Shown: positions 28,102 to 39,221 of the stretch, piece by piece
Position numbering within the stretch: position 1 is the stretch's first letter
How the letters are laid out: the number at the start of each line of letters is the position of its first letter
Source: Alcaligenaceae bacterium
Lineage (GTDB): Bacteria > Pseudomonadota > Gammaproteobacteria > Burkholderiales > Burkholderiaceae_B
DNA: 64,000 nt
Direction: 5' to 3'
Assembly: GCA_013416455.1 (NCBI GenBank)
Contig: JACCES010000003.1
Location: 62,001-126,000, forward strand
The notes under the pieces: model-generated
The model's database searches: none
The model's input: only the letters and a program-made list of their open reading frames with translations
Told to the model about the DNA's origin: nothing
Position numbers and translations under genes: made by a program

Positions 28102-29738
28102 GCCGGATCCTTTGGACTGGAAACGGCCTCGGCGGCGGTCGCCGGAGCCTCTTTCACCGGCGGCACCGGCCGGCTGCCGAACTTGAAGGGCGGCATGCGC
28201 CTCAGCCAGAGCAGGCCCGCGACCGCCATCACGACCGCCATCACCAGCCCCGCGTGCACGCCCCACACCATGGATTCGCGAGCATGCAGGATGAAGGTTT
28301 CGCCATGCAGCCCCAGGCGCTGCAATGCGCCGATGAACTCGCTCTGCACCTGGGTATTGACGAGCACCTGGGGGTCTTCCAGGCGCGACAGCCAGGCGCC
28401 ATTGCCGAAAGGCGTGACATCGAGCTGCCGCACCCGCTCCACGTAATAGTGGCTCACGATCGAACCCACGACCGCCGTGCCCAGCATGCCGCCTATCATG
28501 CGGGTGGACTGCAGCACCGCGGTGGAAATGCCCAGCAGCGAACGGCCCGCCAGTTCCTGCACGAAGATCGTCAGGTTCGGCATGAGCAGCCCCAGGCCGA
28601 ACCCGCAGCCCAGCAGGCATGCCACCAGCACCGCGCGCGGCGTACCGGCGTCCACCAGCAACAGCCCGGAGATACACAGCACGAGGGCGCCAAAACCCGT
28701 GTGCAGGATGAATTCAGGCCGTTTCATGCGCGGCACGATGCGCGCGCTGGCAATGCTGCCGGCGGTAATCGAAACCACCAGCGGCGTGATCAGCACCCCG
28801 ACTTCACGGGCGGTCAGCCCGAACCCGCCTTGCAGCAGCAGGGGAATATAGATCAGCAATCCGAACATGATGAAGCCCAGGAACACGGACAGTACGCACA
28901 TGATGACGATGCTGCGGTCCCGGAACATCTCCATGGGAATGAGGGCGGCGGTACAGCGCTTTTCCCACCAGACGAAGGCAGTCATGCAGGCGATGGTGAA
29001 CAGGCCCAGGCCCACCATGGAAAGGTGCGCGCCATGGACGGGCAGCAACTGCACGAGGAACTGCAGGCCGGTGAGCGCCAGTGCGATCAGGACGGCCCCC
29101 TGCCAGTCCAGGCGTATGCCCGTCTGCTGCATCTGCCGGACCAGCGGCACGTAGCGGTAGATGAAGTACAGGCCCACCAGACCGAAAGGCACGTTCATGA
29201 AGAACACGGCCCGCCAGCCGACATAGTAGGTCAGGAAGCCGCCGATGGACGGCCCGAAGGCGTTCGCCACGCCGAAACAGCTGCTCAGGATCACCTGCCA
29301 GCGCAAGCGTACGTGCGGATCGGGAAACAGATCGGGTACGACGGCGAATGCCGTCCCGAGCATCATGCCCCCCGCGATCCCCTGCAAGGCCCGCCCCAGC
29401 ACCAGATGCGTCATGGACTGCGCGATGCCGCACAATACGGAAGCCACCAGAAAGAGCACAATCGACAACACAACGAAAGGCTTGCGCCCGTAATAATCGC
29501 CCAGCCGCCCGAAAATCGGAATCGTGATGATGGAGGTCAGCAGATAGGCCGTGGTCACCCAGGCATAGAGCTGAAAGCCGCGCAATTCAGCCACCACGGT
29601 GGGCAGTGCCGTGCTCACCACCGTCTGGTCGATGGCGACCATCATTGTGACGCAACCCAGGCCCACCATGGCCTGCAGGGATTCCCGGCGCGACAGGAGC
29701 ATACCCGTGCCCGGCTTCTTTACGGAACTGGCTTTCAT
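28098..29738 (-). CDS. MFS multidrug exporter, DHA2 (EmrB/QacA) family
   Basis: A 546-residue, probably 14-helix transporter. Helix 1 carries AIDQTVVSTALPTVV, the DHA2 signature. Motif A is GRLGDYYGRKPFVV, and motif C lies in helix 5 (FGPSIGGFLTYYVGWR). It exports hydrophobic drugs or metabolites by proton antiport. No EmrA-like membrane-fusion protein is encoded next to it. It forms a two-gene unit with the MarR gene downstream. The pair interrupts the pyrG-kdsA-eno-ftsB order common in betaproteobacteria, suggesting a later insertion. Confidence 0.92.
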   Translation of the reverse strand: MKASSVKKPGTGMLLSRRESLQAMVGLGCVTMMVAIDQTVVSTALPTVVAELRGFQLYAWVTTAYLLTSIITIPIFGRLGDYYGRKPFVVLSIVLFLVASVLCGIAQSMTHLVLGRALQGIAGGMMLGTAFAVVPDLFPDPHVRLRWQVILSSCFGVANAFGPSIGGFLTYYVGWRAVFFMNVPFGLVGLYFIYRYVPLVRQMQQTGIRLDWQGAVLIALALTGLQFLVQLLPVHGAHLSMVGLGLFTIACMTAFVWWEKRCTAALIPMEMFRDRSIVIMCVLSVFLGFIMFGLLIYIPLLLQGGFGLTAREVGVLITPLVVSITAGSIASARIVPRMKRPEFILHTGFGALVLCISGLLLVDAGTPRAVLVACLLGCGFGLGLLMPNLTIFVQELAGRSLLGISTAVLQSTRMIGGMLGTAVVGSIVSHYYVERVRQLDVTPFGNGAWLSRLEDPQVLVNTQVQSEFIGALQRLGLHGETFILHARESMVWGVHAGLVMAVVMAVAGLLWLRRMPPFKFGSRPVPPVKEAPATAAEAVSSPKDPA

Positions 29739-29878
29739 TTCTGTGACCGGCGGAGAAGCCCCGGCCTGTTGGCGCGGGGCTGCTCCGCCACGATACGGAG
29801 GCGCCTCCGGCGCCGCATTGAGTTTTGCCTTGCTTGACCTCGCCGTGAACGTCGAGGCTTGCGCTTTGGCGCGTGGTC

Positions 29879-29900
29879 AATCATTGACTTATCAATGATT
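29879..29900 (-). promoter_or_regulatory. 22-bp palindrome, probable MarR operator
   Basis: AATCATTGA, CTTA, TCAATGATT: a perfect 9-bp dyad with a 4-base centre. On the minus strand a possible -10 TAAAAT (29898-29903) overlaps its upstream edge, so a bound repressor would cover the start site of the MFS-marR unit. Confidence 0.65.
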
Positions 29901-30020
29901 TTACCGCAAATCTGAGTAACAAAATAAAACGCCCGCCGTGGCGGTGGCGGACGAATGGACGGCGGCGTGATGGGTTCAGGTATGGAAGAGCCCCGGAAAA
30001 CGCCGCCGCTTTCCGGAGGA

Positions 30021-30878
30021 TCAGCCGCGGAACTCCTTCGCCAGCACGCCGCTTTCCTTCACCACACGGTCGATGGCCGACAAGGATTCCAGCAAGCCGC
30101 GCATATCCGCCAGCGGCACCGCGTTGGGGCCGTCGGAAAGCGCCTGATCGGGGTCGGGGTGGGTTTCCATGAACAATCCCGAAATACCCGCCGCGACGGC
30201 TGCGCGCGCCAGCACCGGCACGAATTCGCGCTGACCGCCCGAGGATGTGCCCTGGCCGCCAGGCAATTGCACCGAGTGGGTGGCGTCGAAAACCACCGGG
30301 CACTGCGTTTCGCGCATGATGGCCAGCGAACGCATGTCCGACACCAGGTTGTTGTAGCCGAAGGAAACCCCCCGCTCGCAGACCAGGATATTGTGGCCGT
30401 CGCCGCCGGCATCCAGCGCCGCCTGCCGCGCCTTGGCCACGACCTGGGCCATGTCGTGCGGGGCAAGGAACTGGCCCTTCTTGATGTTGACGGGCTTGAG
30501 CGTGGCCGCACAGGCATGGATGAAATCCGTCTGGCGGCACAGAAAGGCCGGTGTCTGGAGGACGTCGACAACGGCGGCGACATCGGCCACCTGCTCGGTG
30601 GTATGGACATCGGTCAGCACGGGCACGCCCAGCTGTTCACGCACATCGGCAAGTATCCGCAGACCCTCGTCCTGGCCCGGCCCCCGGTAGGACCGGCCCG
30701 AGCTGCGATTGGCCTTGTCGAAGGAGCTCTTGTAAATGAAGTGAATGCCGAGTCCGGCCGTCAATTCCTTCAGGGCGCCGGCGGTATCGAAGGCCATCTG
30801 GCGCGATTCGATCACGCACGGCCCGGCAATCAGGAAGAAGGGACGGTCGAGGCCGATTTCAACGCCGCAGAGCTTCAT
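30021..30878 (-). CDS. kdsA: 2-dehydro-3-deoxyphosphooctonate aldolase (KDO-8-P synthase)
   Basis: A 285-residue enzyme that condenses phosphoenolpyruvate and arabinose-5-phosphate to KDO-8-phosphate for LPS inner core. It contains [11 protein letters not shown] with C21, where metal-independent enzymes such as that of E. coli have asparagine. The cysteine is a metal ligand in metal-dependent KDO-8-P synthases, so this one is probably of the metal class (inference). [33 protein letters not shown] and [11 protein letters not shown] are family motifs. It follows pyrG on the minus strand with a 19-base gap. Confidence 0.97.
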   Translation of the reverse strand: MKLCGVEIGLDRPFFLIAGPCVIESRQMAFDTAGALKELTAGLGIHFIYKSSFDKANRSSGRSYRGPGQDEGLRILADVREQLGVPVLTDVHTTEQVADVAAVVDVLQTPAFLCRQTDFIHACAATLKPVNIKKGQFLAPHDMAQVVAKARQAALDAGGDGHNILVCERGVSFGYNNLVSDMRSLAIMRETQCPVVFDATHSVQLPGGQGTSSGGQREFVPVLARAAVAAGISGLFMETHPDPDQALSDGPNAVPLADMRGLLESLSAIDRVVKESGVLAKEFRG

Positions 30879-30897
30879 TGGTCAATTCCTTGCGGGG

Positions 30898-32592
<1,695 letters not shown>

Positions 32593-32619
32593 TCAATTAT
32601 AGCCTTTAAGCGGCCCGCT

Positions 32620-34419
32620 TCAGGCGGCCGCGAGAGGCCTTGTGCGGGCCCGCAGCCATTCGAGCGCCGCGCCTTCCAGCAGCGGCGAGAGCCGCTCACG
32701 CACCTGGTCATGGTAGCCGTCCAGCCAGGCGGTTTCTTCCGTGTCGAGCATGGCGGCATCGATGCAGCGCATGTCGATCGGGCACAGAGTCAGGGTTTCG
32801 AACCGCAGGAAATCGCCGAACTCGGTGGTGCCGTGAGGCCGCGCGAGCAGCAGGTTCTCGATGCGGATGCCCCACCGCCCCGGCCGGTACAGGCCCGGCT
32901 CGTTGGAAGTGATCATGCCCGCCGCCATGACGGCATGCGGATTGGCCGTGGCGCGCCAGGAGATCGACTGCGGCCCTTCATGGACGTTCATGAAATAGCC
33001 CACGCCATGGCCGGTGCCGTGCCCGTAATCCGCCCCCAGCCGCCATATCGGCCCGCGTGCCAGGGCATCGAGCGCATATGCCGGCAGGCCGGCCGGGAAA
33101 ACCGCCCTGGACAGGGCGATCATGCCCTTGAGCACCGCCGTATAGTCGCGTTGCTGCTCGGCCGTTGGTGTGCCGACGGGCACCACGCGGGTGATGTCCG
33201 TAGTGCCGCCCAGGTATTGTCCGCCTGAATCGATCAGCAGCAGCCCATCGCCTTCGATCACGGCGTGGGCGGCCGGCGTGGCGTGGTAATGAGGCATGGC
33301 GCCGTTGGCCCGCCAGGCCGCAATGGTGCCGAAACTGGGCGATACGAAGCCGGGACGGCGCGCCCGCGCCGCCGTGATGCGCTCGTCGATGGTCAGTTCA
33401 GTGATGCGTTCCCGCCCCTGCGCGGATTCGAACCAGGCGAAGAATTCGCACAGGGCGGCGCCGTCGTGTTCCATGGTCTGGCGCACATTCGCGATCTCGG
33501 CGTCGTTCTTGCGTGATTTGAGAAGATGGACGGGGTTGACGCCCTCTATCTTGTCGACGAAAGCGGCCGATTCCAGCAGGCCCACCGTGGTACGGGCGGG
33601 ATCGACCAGCAGCCGTTCGCCTTCCGGCAGGCAGGCCAGGGCCGCCGCGATGTCTTCGTAGGGTTCGAGCTCGATACCATCGGCGGCCAGTTCGGCGCGC
33701 AGCGCTTCGGGCAGCTTGGCCGCATCGACGAAGAGCCGCACGGCCTCGCGCCCCACCAGGGCATGAGCCAGGAAAACGGGGTTGTAGGGAATGTCGTTGC
33801 CGCGCAGATTGAACAGCCAGGCAATGTCGTCGAGCGCGGAAATCAGGTGCCAATGGGCATCATGCCGCCGCATGTCTTCGCGCACGGCGTCCAGATTGCC
33901 GCGGCGGCTGCGGCAGGACCAGGGCGCGGCATGCGCGGTGATCGTGCCCGCCGGCGGGCCCGGGCGGCCCGGCCAGATCATACCGGGCAGGTCTCGGCCG
34001 GTATCCAGGCGCAGGCCGGCTTCTTGGCACGCGTCCCGCCACTGGCGCCAGGCCTGCCTGGACAGCACCTGCCCATCGATCGATATGGTTGCGCCACGGG
34101 CCAGCCGCCCGATGGCCCAATCGTGCGGCGACGGCGTATCCGCCTGCCCGGCGCGCATGAGCTGTATGCCGCTGCCCCGCAGTTCGCTGTCGGCCTGCTC
34201 CCAATAGCGGCTGTCGGTCCACAGGCCGGCGAAATCCTGGCACACGACCAGGGTGCCCGCCGAACCGGTGAAACCCGACAGCCATTCCCGCCCTTGCCAG
34301 CGTTCCGGCAGATATTCCGACAGATGCGGATCCGACGTGGGAACCACGCAGGCATCCACGCCCTGCTCGCGCATGATGCGGCGCAGGGCTTCCAAACGCT
34401 GGACGATGGCGGACGGCAT
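32620..34419 (-). CDS. pepP: Xaa-Pro aminopeptidase (M24B, long form)
   Basis: A 599-residue aminopeptidase P of the three-domain type: two creatinase-like N-terminal domains (about 1-300) followed by a pita-bread M24 catalytic domain. Dinuclear metal ligands are visible: D in LLIDSGGQY, D in GGTTDITRVVP, H in GHGTGHGVGYF, E in TSNEPGLY and E in RIENLLL. It removes N-terminal residues that precede proline. It ends 69 bases before the pyrG start on the same strand. The symbol is given for function; this long form differs from the 440-residue E. coli PepP. Confidence 0.9.
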   Translation of the reverse strand: MPSAIVQRLEALRRIMREQGVDACVVPTSDPHLSEYLPERWQGREWLSGFTGSAGTLVVCQDFAGLWTDSRYWEQADSELRGSGIQLMRAGQADTPSPHDWAIGRLARGATISIDGQVLSRQAWRQWRDACQEAGLRLDTGRDLPGMIWPGRPGPPAGTITAHAAPWSCRSRRGNLDAVREDMRRHDAHWHLISALDDIAWLFNLRGNDIPYNPVFLAHALVGREAVRLFVDAAKLPEALRAELAADGIELEPYEDIAAALACLPEGERLLVDPARTTVGLLESAAFVDKIEGVNPVHLLKSRKNDAEIANVRQTMEHDGAALCEFFAWFESAQGRERITELTIDERITAARARRPGFVSPSFGTIAAWRANGAMPHYHATPAAHAVIEGDGLLLIDSGGQYLGGTTDITRVVPVGTPTAEQQRDYTAVLKGMIALSRAVFPAGLPAYALDALARGPIWRLGADYGHGTGHGVGYFMNVHEGPQSISWRATANPHAVMAAGMITSNEPGLYRPGRWGIRIENLLLARPHGTTEFGDFLRFETLTLCPIDMRCIDAAMLDTEETAWLDGYHDQVRERLSPLLEGAALEWLRARTRPLAAA

Positions 34420-34422
34420 GGT

Positions 34423-35081
34423 TCAGGCAGCCACCGCGGAGACATCCAGCCTGGCGGCCGTCTTGGCGACGACTTCGTCGACCGTCACGCCCTCGGCGAG
34501 TTCCACCAGCTTGAGGCCGTCTTCGGCGACGTCGAGCACGCAGAGGTCGGTGATGATGCGGTCGACCACGCCCACTCCAGTGAGCGGCAGGGTGCATTCG
34601 GGAAGCAGCTTGAGGTCTTCAGTGCCGTCCTTCTTGCGAGCGACATGATCCATGAGCACCACCACGCGGCCGACACCGGCGACCAGATCCATGGCGCCGC
34701 CCATGCCCTTGACCATCTTGCCCGGAATCATCCAGTTGGCGAGGTCGCCTTTCTCGGAAACCTGCATGGCACCCAGGATGGCCAGATTGATCTTGCCGCC
34801 CCGGATCATGGCAAAGGAATCCGCCGAAGAAAAGATGGAGGAACCCGGCAGGGTGGTCACCGTCTGTTTGCCGGCATTGATGAGGTCGGCATCGACCTCG
34901 TCTTCGGTGGGAAAGGGCCCGATGCCCAGCAGGCCGTTTTCCGACTGCAGCCAGACCTCCATGCCCTGGGGCACATAGTTGGCCACCAGGGTGGGCATGC
35001 CGATGCCCAGGTTCACATAAAAGCCGTCCTGCAGTTCGCGCGCGGCGCGCGCGGCCATTTGATCTCGTGTCCAGGCCATGT

Positions 35082-35085
<4 letters not shown>
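34423..35085 (-). CDS. scoB: 3-oxoacid CoA-transferase subunit B
   Basis: A 220-residue subunit. It begins [20 protein letters not shown] and contains the catalytic glutamate motif [10 protein letters not shown], the glutamate that forms the thioester intermediate. [22 protein letters not shown] and GGAMDLV are family motifs. With subunit A it transfers CoA, typically from succinyl-CoA to acetoacetate or 3-oxoadipate. Which acid is used here cannot be decided. The start overlaps the stop of subunit A by four bases; pepP starts 3 bases after its stop. Confidence 0.94.
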
Positions 35086-35789
<704 letters not shown>

Positions 35790-35912
35790 TACACCTATCC
35801 TTGTATCGAACGGAGAGTCAAAGCTGAAGCATGCGGCCGCAGCCGCATGCCTGGCATGCGTCGATGAATGCTGCGGGAAACCGCCCCGGAGGCCCCCCGG
35901 AACCGGAGGCCT

Positions 35913-36362
35913 TTATGTTTCACGGAAGACTCGTTCCAGACCCTGGAGTTCGGCCAGCGTCCAGGGAGACGAACGACCCGTGGCCGTATCCGTACCCACG
36001 ATAACGTTGCGCGCGCGCAGGTAGGGGCCTTCCGGGTCGTCGTTCACACTGATTTCAGCCTGGTATTCGAGGCTGGAACGCCCTATCCGCTGCAGGCGCA
36101 TGTCGATCAGCAATTCGGCGGGCCACGAGATGGGCCGCAGAAAATCGCAGGCGGTGTGCGCCAGCACGATCTCGCGGGTGGCGCCATGAACGCCGATGCC
36201 GGCTTCATTCATGCAATTCACCCGCGCTTCTTCCATGTAGCGGAAATAAACGGAGTTGTTGACGTGATTGAGCAGATCGAGGTCGCCCCAGCGCACCGGC
36301 ATGCGGAATTGATAGCTTCTGCCCACCAGCGCCTGCGACAGCTCATTGATTGGTGATTCCAA
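35913..36362 (-). CDS. acyl-CoA thioesterase, 4HBT (hotdog) family
   Basis: A 149-residue single hotdog domain. The key block is RWGDLDLLNHVNNSVYFRYM (residues 24-43), with the conserved D and HVNN motif of 4-hydroxybenzoyl-CoA thioesterase-like enzymes, then EEARVNCM. It hydrolyses an acyl-CoA to the acid and CoA. Substrate is unknown. The ATG at 36362 gives normal length. It lies upstream of the CoA-transferase genes on the same strand with a 123-base gap, and is divergent from the ETF-QO gene. Confidence 0.87.
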   Translation of the reverse strand: MESPINELSQALVGRSYQFRMPVRWGDLDLLNHVNNSVYFRYMEEARVNCMNEAGIGVHGATREIVLAHTACDFLRPISWPAELLIDMRLQRIGRSSLEYQAEISVNDDPEGPYLRARNVIVGTDTATGRSSPWTLAELQGLERVFRET

Positions 36363-36562
36363 ACCTTGTGTCTCCCCCTACTTTCATCGTGCCCAAAGTA
36401 TAACGGTGAAGCCAGATTCGTGGCAGTGCAACAATTCACGGTCAGCTGCAATACAATCGACCTTATATACATGCTTGATGCACAATCAGCGAAGAGCCCA
36501 TCGAGACGTCCGGCCCGCAAGGCCGCGCACGGAACGACCGCGACAAGGAGATATTCGGAACC

Positions 36563-38209
36563 ATGGCTGAACGCGAATCAATGGAATACGACGTGGTGGT
36601 GGTGGGAGGCGGCCCGGGTGGCCTGTCTGCCGCAATCCGCCTGAAGCAGCTCGCTGCGGAACAGGATCACGACATCAGTGTCTGTGTCCTGGAAAAAGGG
36701 GCGGAAATCGGTGCGCACATTCTCTCGGGCGCCGTGATCGATCCACGCGCGCTCAGCGAACTCATCCCCGACTGGAAGGAAAAAGGCGCGCCGCTGGAAA
36801 CGGCCGTGACGGAAGACCAGTTCCTGTTCCTGTCGGAAACGGGCGCCCGTTCGACCCCGCAGTGGATGCTGCCGGAATGCTTCCACAATGAAGGCAACTA
36901 TATCGTGCGGCTGGGCCATGTCGTGCGCTGGCTGGGCGAGCAGGCGGAAGCCGTCGGCGTGGACATTTTTCCGGGCTTTGCGGCCAAGGAAATCCTCTAT
37001 GACGAAAATGGCGCTGTCATGGGCGTGGCAACCGGCGACATGGGCGTGGGCCGCGATGGCGAGCCCACGGACGCCTATCAGCCCGGCATGGAACTTCATG
37101 CCCGCTACACCATTTTCGCGGAAGGTTCCCGGGGTCAGCTGGGCCGCGAGCTGATCAGCCGCTACAAGCTCGACGCGGGCCGCGACCCGCAAAGCTACGG
37201 CATCGGCGTCAAGGAAATGTGGGAAGTCGACCCCGCCCAGTCGAAGCCGGGCCTGGTGATCCATACGGCCGGCTGGCCGCTCGATTCCGACACCTATGGC
37301 GGCGCCTTCCTGTACCACATGAACGACAACATCGTGGTGGTGGGCCTGGTGGTGGGGCTGGACTACGCCAATCCCTGGCTGTCGCCCTTCGAGGAATTCC
37401 AGCGATACAAGACGCATCCTTCCATCCGGCCGATTTTCGAAGGCGGCAAGCGCATTGCCTATGGCGCCCGTTCGCTGACGGCGGGCGGCCTGCTTTCGAT
37501 ACCCAAGCTTTGCTTCCCGGGCGGCGTGATGGTGGGCTGTGAGGCCGGCATGCTGAACGCCTCGCGGATCAAGGGCAGCCATGCCGCCATCAAGACCGGC
37601 GCGCTGGCCGCGGAAGCGGCCTTCGAGGCGCTGAAGGCCGACCGCAGCCGCGACGAGCTGGTGGCCTACCCGCATGCTTTCGAGTCGTCGTGGCTGCATG
37701 CCGAGCTGAACAAGGCGCGGAATTTCAAGCAGTGGTTCAAGAAGGGCCGCACGATCGCAACGCTGATGACGGGTGTGGAACAGTGGCTGCTCCGGGGCCG
37801 GATACCCTGGACGATACACCGCAAGAAGGCCGACCACGAGTGCCTGCAGCCGGCGGCCGAATGCGCGCGGATCGAGTATCCCAAGCCCGACGGCAAGCTT
37901 ACTTTCGATCGTCTGAGTTCGGTGTTCATTTCGAATACGAACCACGAGGAAGATCAGCCGATACACTTGACACTGAAGGACGATTCGGTGCCGGTGCAGG
38001 TGAATCTGGCGAAGTACGGCGGGCCTGAGTCGCGTTATTGTCCGGCGGGCGTCTATGAGTTCGTCAAGGACGACGACGGCCAGGATCGTCTGCAGATCAA
38101 TGCGCAGAATTGTGTGCACTGTAAGACCTGTGATATCAAGGACCCGACCCAGAACATCGTCTGGGTGGCGCCGCAGGGCGGCGAGGGGCCGGTCTACAAC
38201 GGCATGTGA
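36563..38209 (+). CDS. electron transfer flavoprotein-ubiquinone oxidoreductase
   Basis: A 548-residue membrane-associated flavoprotein that passes electrons from ETF (fed by acyl-CoA and amino-acid dehydrogenases) to ubiquinone. The FAD-binding motif GGGPGGLSAA stands at residues 14-23. The C-terminal ferredoxin-like domain has the cysteines of the 4Fe-4S cluster in NCVHCKTCDIKDP plus the earlier CPAGVYEF. Length is typical (about 550). The neighbouring fatty-acid and CoA genes fit its role in beta-oxidation. The ETF subunits themselves are not in the window. A terminator follows. Confidence 0.96.
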   Translation: MAERESMEYDVVVVGGGPGGLSAAIRLKQLAAEQDHDISVCVLEKGAEIGAHILSGAVIDPRALSELIPDWKEKGAPLETAVTEDQFLFLSETGARSTPQWMLPECFHNEGNYIVRLGHVVRWLGEQAEAVGVDIFPGFAAKEILYDENGAVMGVATGDMGVGRDGEPTDAYQPGMELHARYTIFAEGSRGQLGRELISRYKLDAGRDPQSYGIGVKEMWEVDPAQSKPGLVIHTAGWPLDSDTYGGAFLYHMNDNIVVVGLVVGLDYANPWLSPFEEFQRYKTHPSIRPIFEGGKRIAYGARSLTAGGLLSIPKLCFPGGVMVGCEAGMLNASRIKGSHAAIKTGALAAEAAFEALKADRSRDELVAYPHAFESSWLHAELNKARNFKQWFKKGRTIATLMTGVEQWLLRGRIPWTIHRKKADHECLQPAAECARIEYPKPDGKLTFDRLSSVFISNTNHEEDQPIHLTLKDDSVPVQVNLAKYGGPESRYCPAGVYEFVKDDDGQDRLQINAQNCVHCKTCDIKDPTQNIVWVAPQGGEGPVYNGM

Positions 38210-38258
38210 CTCACGGGGCGGGCCTCTTCCGGGGTCCGCTTTCAGGTGAACGGTCAGG

Positions 38259-38294
38259 GCGGGTCTGCGCGCATGGTGCAGATCCGCTTTTTTC
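38259..38294 (+). terminator. intrinsic terminator after ETF-QO
   Basis: GCGGGTCTGC (38259-38268) pairs, with one G-T pair, with GCAGATCCGC (38278-38287) and is followed by six T residues (38288-38293). Confidence 0.85.
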
Positions 38295-38326
38295 TTTGGG
38301 TCTGAGCGGCCATCGGCCGATCATCG

Positions 38327-38336
38327 CCCCCCCCCC
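38327..38336. repeat. C10 homopolymer tract
   Basis: Ten consecutive C residues are framed by CATCG (38322-38326) and CGATG (38336-38340). The tract lies between the ETF-QO terminator and the end of the GntR gene, at the left edge of the lower-GC cassette. Such tracts can slip in replication, but here no promoter or coding frame depends on it. Confidence 0.9.
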
Positions 38337-38356
38337 GATGAGCATGAGGCGCCGGC

Positions 38357-39094
38357 CTAATCCAAGAGAGTCAACCGCAGTTCTAGCGCTTTTCTCACAT
38401 GGCTTCGCAGAAGCTGCTCCGCCTTATCACCGTCCCTGCTCTCTACCGCCTCGATGATTGCCTCGTGCTCGGCATGCGTGGCTTCCACTCGGCCTGGAAT
38501 CGAAAAGGTACTGACCTGCATGAGCGCAAACGTATCGTGCAGCTCATTGAGCGAATGGATGAGATATTTGTTGTGACTCGCCTCGTTGAGCGCTTGATGG
38601 AATTGGCGGTTGATAGCCACAATCCGATCATAGTCGTCGCGAGATTCGAGCATCAACACATTGAGGTGACGCAAAGTGTTAATTTCCGGGGCCGTCGCAT
38701 GCTGCGCCGCGAACCTTGCCGCAGTTCCCTCGATCGCTTCACGAAATTCGTATAACGCAAAAATTTCGCTGCGAGAGAGCTTGACCACAAAAAAACCTCT
38801 CCCCTGGCGCGTCTCTACCAATCCCCGGGCTTGTAGCTGATGCAAGGCCTGACGCACCGGCGTGCGGCTCACGCCAAGCTCCTTGGCAATGTCTTCCTCG
38901 ACTAGCCGTGTATCCCCGGTAAACCGGCGAGAGCGTATCCCATCGTACAAAAACTGATAGGCGGTCTCGGAGCGGCTGTGAGAAGAGTCCCGCTTGCTCT
39001 GTGCCACTTGGACGGGTGTGCTCGACATGGACGTTGGAATTGCTTCAGTGCGATGAGCAAACTGCTTGTTCTGTAGTTGTTTCGTGGTGGCCAT
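38357..39094 (-). CDS. GntR-family (FadR/FCD subfamily) regulator
   Basis: A 245-residue regulator. The winged helix-turn-helix lies at about residues 45-110 (EEDIAKELGVSRTPVRQALH is the helix-turn-helix), preceded by a polar tail of some 40 residues. The C-terminal all-helical FCD ligand domain has the D..FH..L...H metal/ligand pattern (RQFHQALNEASHN and HAEHEAIIEAV). The start at 39094 is chosen because AAGGAG lies 8 bases upstream. It is divergent from the epimerase-led operon, and a GTATAC-centred palindrome in the gap fits FadR-type operators. It probably represses the operon until a pathway acid binds. Confidence 0.92.
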   Translation of the reverse strand: MATTKQLQNKQFAHRTEAIPTSMSSTPVQVAQSKRDSSHSRSETAYQFLYDGIRSRRFTGDTRLVEEDIAKELGVSRTPVRQALHQLQARGLVETRQGRGFFVVKLSRSEIFALYEFREAIEGTAARFAAQHATAPEINTLRHLNVLMLESRDDYDRIVAINRQFHQALNEASHNKYLIHSLNELHDTFALMQVSTFSIPGRVEATHAEHEAIIEAVESRDGDKAEQLLRSHVRKALELRLTLLD

Positions 39095-39113
39095 AAAGAC
39101 TCCTTCTCCCATT

Positions 39114-39124
39114 GTATTTCATAC
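39114..39124. promoter_or_regulatory. secondary GntR-like half-palindrome
   Basis: GTAT-TTC-ATAC, an imperfect copy of the GTATAC core, lies 20 bases before the GntR start and about 65 bp from the main palindrome. It could be an autoregulatory site. Confidence 0.35.
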
Positions 39125-39175
39125 CGATACGAACGAGCCTCAGGGGGAAAAGAGATGTTGTTGCATTTTTCGTAC

Positions 39176-39193
39176 TTCATTGTATACAATGAA
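39176..39193. promoter_or_regulatory. 18-bp perfect palindrome, probable GntR operator
   Basis: TTCATTGTATACAATGAA is a perfect dyad 28 bases before the first gene of the operon. Its centre TTGTATACAA matches the FadR-subfamily GntR consensus (T-x-GTATAC-x-A type). It overlaps the expected promoter region (possible -10 TACTAT at 39195-39200). Confidence 0.7.
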
Positions 39194-39221
39194 ATACTAT
39201 TAACCCTGAGATAGAGATGAC

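Noticed and set aside
28359-28677. N-terminal extension of the MarR frame (codons up to 28677)
   Set aside because: This part is antisense-frame or alternate-frame sequence of the MFS gene; the family start is the ATG at 28101.
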